NCBI GenBank assembly: GCA_033675265.1
Contig: JAUJYZ010000630.1
Span: forward strand, 794,501-858,500
Source: Actinostola sp. cb2023
Taxonomy: Eukaryota > Cnidaria > Anthozoa > Actiniaria > Actinostolidae
Length of the DNA stretch: 64,000 bases
Direction: 5' to 3'
Shown piece by piece: positions 59,977 to 64,000 of the stretch (positions are counted from its first letter, which is position 1; each line of letters begins with the position of its first letter). Position numbers and translations under genes: made by a program. The notes beneath the pieces were generated by a model. That model saw nothing but the letters and a program-made list of their open reading frames with translations, did not search any database and was not told where the DNA came from.

Positions 59977-60357
59977 TTAAATGTATTCTATAAGTGTGAT
60001 TACAAACGCCAAGATTACTGTAAAAGATAAGTGTATCTGAAAGTCGCATCCTGCGCTTTCTATAGTTGGCTTTGCAGTTGCAATACTTGAGGTGTCGTCG
60101 GTAGTCGACATAGAGGGCGTTGTAGGACCAACTTCACTTGTTACAGCGACGTCACTACCACGTTGCGTTGTTAAACTCACAACAGAAGCTAAGCTCCCCA
60201 AATTGCAACCATCTCCTACACAGCACGTTAGATGGCAATCGAGTCAAGTAGGTTCGATTATTGGGATCCAATCCACAGTCTTTGAAGGTAAAGGTATGTG
60301 CACACGATATGTTAAGTATCTCATTAGCATCGCACTCATAGCACTTGATGGACGATA
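59977..60357 (-). pseudogene. Ly6/uPAR-like terminal exon, broken copy 2
   Basis: It has the identical junction to copy 1: CAATCGAGT then CAAGT then AGGTTCG on the plus strand, in place of 139 nt in the intact copy. The net loss of 134 nt removes five or six domain cysteines and shifts the frame. Otherwise it matches copy 3 almost base for base, without the extra indels of copy 1. Confidence 0.75.
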
Positions 60358-61414
60358 CTAAGAAGCAAAATGTTATGAGAAACTGTTAGTATGACCGTAG
60401 GTGACGCCACACACATGTTAATCTCTTGCTTATAGTAACTACAATGTTTGTAAATACCTCAATTATATATCTTTACCTAACTTTTATTTTTTGTAATTTT
60501 TGTACTTATTTAATATGTGTGTGAATAAACTTGAACATGAACTTGTACTTGAATTTGAAGGAAGGATTACAAGGCGACGTACTCAGGACCAATCCCCGCT
60601 GAACCCCCCCCCCCCCCCCCCCTCCCCCTGACTCCCATATCCCCCCTGACCATATATAAAGGTGGGGATGCTCGTCGTATACCTTTTAGGGTTTGAAATC
60701 CGCGATTTGGTACCGTTTATAGGGGGTCTCAGATTTGAAAAGAACACCAAGACACCAAGCCGGTACCTGTAAGGATGTTTGTCAACAAATAAACAGTTTT
60801 AAAATAACATTTGTTTTGCGAAGCTTCTGATGCATCGAAAATTAACCGCAAAATGCAAGGAATTAATATTCTTATTGTTTAATACTTGGTACTAGCTTAT
60901 TATATAGGGGTGAAAACCATTCATGCCACACCCACTTGGAAGAGACGCGGGTACCTATTAGGGGTCATTTTCAAAATTTCCGACGAGCATCCCAACCACT
61001 TATATGGGGATTCTCCCCACCTCCCCTCCCCACCTGCTCAGGACGTTGCGCAAACTATCGACGAGCGCGCGCAAAGCAGCTTGGAAAGACGATATTTACT
61101 CACAATGAGCGTGTGTTAGTCTTCGTTTAATGTTTGCTGGTTTGCGTCGATCGCTGGAGATTGAAAGTATATAAAGACACAGTGGCCATGTTGGTGGTAC
61201 AAACAAGAGAAGCTAATTGAGGAATGCTTTGTTATTTATTCGGTACCAACATGGCCGCCACGACGTCGCGTACGTGCATGCAAACCAACCATGATAGCAT
61301 ATCTATATAATTATGTAAACGTATTCAGGTTGATATGTGGTTGCTCTCTCACCCATTAACTAACCCATGATTAAAAAATAAATAAAATAATATAAAATAA
61401 TAATAATAATAAAA

Positions 61415-61445
<31 letters not shown>

Positions 61446-62124
61446 TAAAATAAAATAAAATAAAAACTCACCCATGAATTCACCCATTAATTTGACGACA
61501 ACGTTTATAAGGTTTACTTGCTATAAGCCAATTATAATTCAAGATATAAACACTGTTCTCCTTATATCAGGCATTTTATACGATATGTGAACATTATAAA
61601 CACCACCTGTTTTCAGAAACGTTTTCCTATATGAAATAGTAAATAGTAAAATGAAAAAAGAAATTATATAAATATCACCACTTGTCTGTGATAGCACACT
61701 GATTATAGTTCTATGTCATGATTGCTACACAGGGGCGGATCCAGAGATTTTGCAAAGGGGGGACGCGTTCAGGTTGGACATTGGTTTCAGCCAAATTTTA
61801 TGTAAATAATTCTTGTGGCAAAAAAGGTATTTGAATTTCCAAAAGGGGGCGTGCGCCTCCTTTGCCCCACCCTAAATCCGCCTGTAGCAGGGAGGTGACA
61901 ATTCCTGCAACTCTACTCTGCTTTGTGACTCTATGTTAATACAACGATTATTATTCCTCTTTTTCATTTTAAATAAATTTTACTATTTATTATAATCACA
62001 CATAACAATGTTTCTGTAAACAGCTGTATATTAAATTTGTAAAACCCAATTGACAAATACCAAAGAAGAACCGGGCATGAAACCATACAAAGTCGTGCTT
62101 TAGTGTAATGTATGTCATAATACG

Positions 62125-62325
62125 TTAATTAATGTCATCATACAATTTAAAGAAAATCCTACAACAACTGTTATCCACTAGAAAACCGCAACAGTTTTCA
62201 CAATGTGCCGTACACTCTGTGGTTTTGCTCACAGCGGCAAATTGATTACAGTGTTCAACACAGCACTTGAAAGTGAAATACAATCTACAATCTAGAATAG
62301 CAAACCCTCGCAGTCTACGACACAG
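62125..62325 (-). CDS. Candidate second Ly6-like terminal exon (unit 2)
   Basis: A 201-nt copy of the exon at 58803-59003 with the same acceptor, frame, cysteine pattern (CCVEHCN) and stop. The reading frame survived duplication, unlike the neighbouring Ly6 exon in the same unit, which is weak evidence for coding. Confidence 0.4.
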   Translation of the reverse strand: MCRRLRGFAILDCRLYFTFKCCVEHCNQFAAVSKTTECTAHCENCCGFLVDNSCCRIFFKLYDDIN

Positions 62326-62516
62326 CTGTAGGATAACCTAGGCCAGTTCGCATGTTGCACACCTTCAGCTTGACCGCGCAAGCACTAGCTAGCTTGTACA
62401 GTACGGAGCAGCCGGCCGCACATAACCCAAAATTTAAGGGGGGCAGTTCATATTTAACTGCAAAAACATAAATTAAAATAGTACAGTTCTCAGTAGGTTT
62501 TTGTTATCTTTTTCGC

Positions 62517-64000
62517 GTACCGGGATAGCGCGGGTGGGGCCTCTACGTAAATCGATTCGATGTCTCAGCTTCACAGAATGTCTAGGGAGAATCGTCCCAT
62601 TTTTTAACCTTTTTTTCTTTTAACATTTCTAGTTCGTATTTCAAATACGGGGGGGGGGGGGGGGGTTAATTTGTCATAGATCTTATTTCATTGACGGCAG
62701 CGAGCAAGAGTTCGAGCCCCGATCTTATCAAACAATTTTTTTCCTTTTTATTCTTCTTTTCTTTTTTCTGATCTGTTTTCTTTCATTTTTTTCCTATTTC
62801 AATATTTTTCTTCCTTCTAATTTTTATAGGATTCGCTTCTGTAGCTCTTAATTTCGAGTTGTTCAGGATACCGCTATACTAGTCATTGACAGAAGACGCA
62901 TTTGTTGGGTAAATTATTCACAAATACCAAAAAATGAACGCACGTGAAAAAATGTTTTTAATTCCACGTTTTTTATTTATTTATTGGACTGAAGTTAAGC
63001 CTGAGCAAATGCGTCTTCTCTCAAGTAGTACAGCGGTGTCTAAACAACTCGAAACTGGAGTCGGTTGCTAGGATACTCGAGTTATGGCCGGGAGACTGGC
63101 GACCATTATGGAATGAATGAATGTAAATTAGGAAAGATATGAAGGGTTAATTTAAAAGACGCGTTTTCTTATTCAGGATATATATAGTTTCATTCAATGC
63201 ATGATTGCTAAAGTTACATCAGTATATACCATATATAATTGCTCCATATCATATCCACTGTTTATCCATAAAATTATTGCATTTGTAACCTTATAATTCA
63301 CCCCTTTAAATGTATTCTATAAGTGTGATTACAAACGCCAAGATTACTGTAAAAGATAAGTGTATCTGAAAGTCGCATCCCACGCTTTCTATAGTTGGCT
63401 TTGCAGTTGCAATACTTGAGGTGTCGTCGGTAGTCGACATAGAGGGCGTTGTAGGACCAACTTCACTTGTTACAGCGACGTCACTACCACGTTGCGTTGT
63501 TAAACTCACAACAGAAGCTAAGCTCCCCAAATTGCAACCATCTCCTACACAGCACGTTAGATGGCAATCGAGTATAATACCCGAACTATTAGAACAGAAA
63601 ATAGTTCTAATAAACCCACATTCTTCTTTAAAAGCGCAGCCCTTTGTCTCGCCAAACTTTACTCCCACTATTAGAAGATTTGCTGTCTGATTCATCGAGT
63701 AGCACGCGTTATAGGTTCGATTATTGGGATCCAATCCACATTCTTTGAAGGTAAAGGTATGTGCACACGATATGTTAAGTATCTCATTAGCATCGCACTC
63801 ATAGCACTTGATGGACGATACTAAGAAGCAAAATGAAATGAGAAACTGTTAGTATGACCGTAGGTGACGCCACACACATGTTAATCTCTTGCTTATAGTA
63901 ACTACAATGTTTGTAAATACCTCAATTATATATCTTTACCTAACTTTTATTTTTTGTAATTTTTGTACTTATTTAATATGTGTGTGAATAAACTTGAACA
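62517..64000. repeat. Tandem unit 3 (cut by window end)
   Basis: Third direct copy, followed to about 1.48 kb. It contains MITE family D (about 62850-63055) and the only intact Ly6-like exon. The array probably continues beyond 64000. Confidence 0.95.
63306..63820 (-). CDS. Ly6/uPAR-like, probably GPI-anchored protein, terminal exon (partial gene)
   Basis: The exon starts after the acceptor ttgcttcttag with two bases of a split codon, then reads SSIKCYECDANE and runs 170 codons to TAA at 63306. It holds 12 cysteines in a Ly6 layout opening with C-x2-C and closing TCCVGDGCN, with four N-glycosylation sequons (NIS, NRT, NQT, NSS). A Ser/Thr-rich stalk and a hydrophobic carboxyl tail (LSFTVILAFVITLIEYI) with no following charged segment suggest GPI attachment. 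Ly6 proteins are cell-surface or secreted three-finger modulators of receptors; the partner here is unknown. The signal-peptide exon must lie beyond 64000. Confidence 0.8.

Larger units (their letters stand above)
59192..62516. repeat. Tandem unit 2 (3.3 kb)
   Basis: Second direct copy with the same order of components as unit 1. It shares details with unit 3 that unit 1 lacks (GAGTTCGAGCCCCGATCTTA, ATTTCATTGACGGCAGCGAG), so units 2 and 3 are the closest pair over their first kilobase. Confidence 0.95.

Noticed and set aside
1..64000. tRNA, rRNA or other structured RNA genes
   Set aside because: I looked for tRNA arms, A/B boxes and rRNA-like blocks while reading and saw none that held up; a covariance-model scan would be decisive.

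Overview
This is nuclear DNA from an intron-rich invertebrate animal. Evidence: three conserved animal genes can be rebuilt exon by exon with GT-AG introns, the DNA is AT-rich, and non-coding sequence is full of short inverted-repeat (MITE-type) elements, LINE tails and satellites. The gene set cannot fix the phylum; a marine invertebrate such as a cnidarian, sponge or non-vertebrate deuterostome is an inference from intron richness and repeat style only.

Layout. 1-8.86 kb: no recognised gene; an 87-bp minisatellite with a CRE octamer in every unit, plus several MITEs. 8.86-13.64 kb (+): an HBP1-type transcription factor (AXH domain and HMG box) that begins with a single C2H2 finger. 13.6-18.3 kb: intergenic, filled by MITEs and a 1.03-kb foldback element. 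18.34-30.68 kb (-): a complete BRPF (peregrin) gene, 11 coding exons and about 1216 residues, tail-to-tail with HBP1. 30.7-35.7 kb: the BRPF 5' region, a CRE+TATA promoter-like site and nested inverted-repeat elements. 35.7-54.67 kb (-): a complete coatomer gamma subunit gene (COPG), 27 coding exons and 881 residues. Its introns hold a 2.3-kb TIR element carrying a spliced gene fragment and a 2.6-kb array of 30-bp repeats that changes orientation twice.

55.8 kb to the end: three tandem copies of a roughly 3.3-3.4 kb unit, the third cut by the window edge. Each has a Ly6/uPAR-like (three-finger, probably GPI-anchored) terminal exon on the minus strand. It is intact only in the third copy; copies 1 and 2 share one frame-breaking deletion. 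A second cysteine-rich Ly6-like exon is open in both complete units.

How the genes relate: HBP1 is a chromatin and cell-cycle repressor, BRPF a scaffold of MOZ/MORF (and HBO1) histone acetyltransferase complexes, COPG a COPI coat subunit, and the Ly6-like proteins are probable surface proteins. They look like ordinary neighbours, not one pathway. The most unusual content is the repeat architecture and the C2H2 finger on HBP1. All exon models were read by eye from reading frame, splice consensus, phase and remembered family sequence; no alignment or expression data were available.
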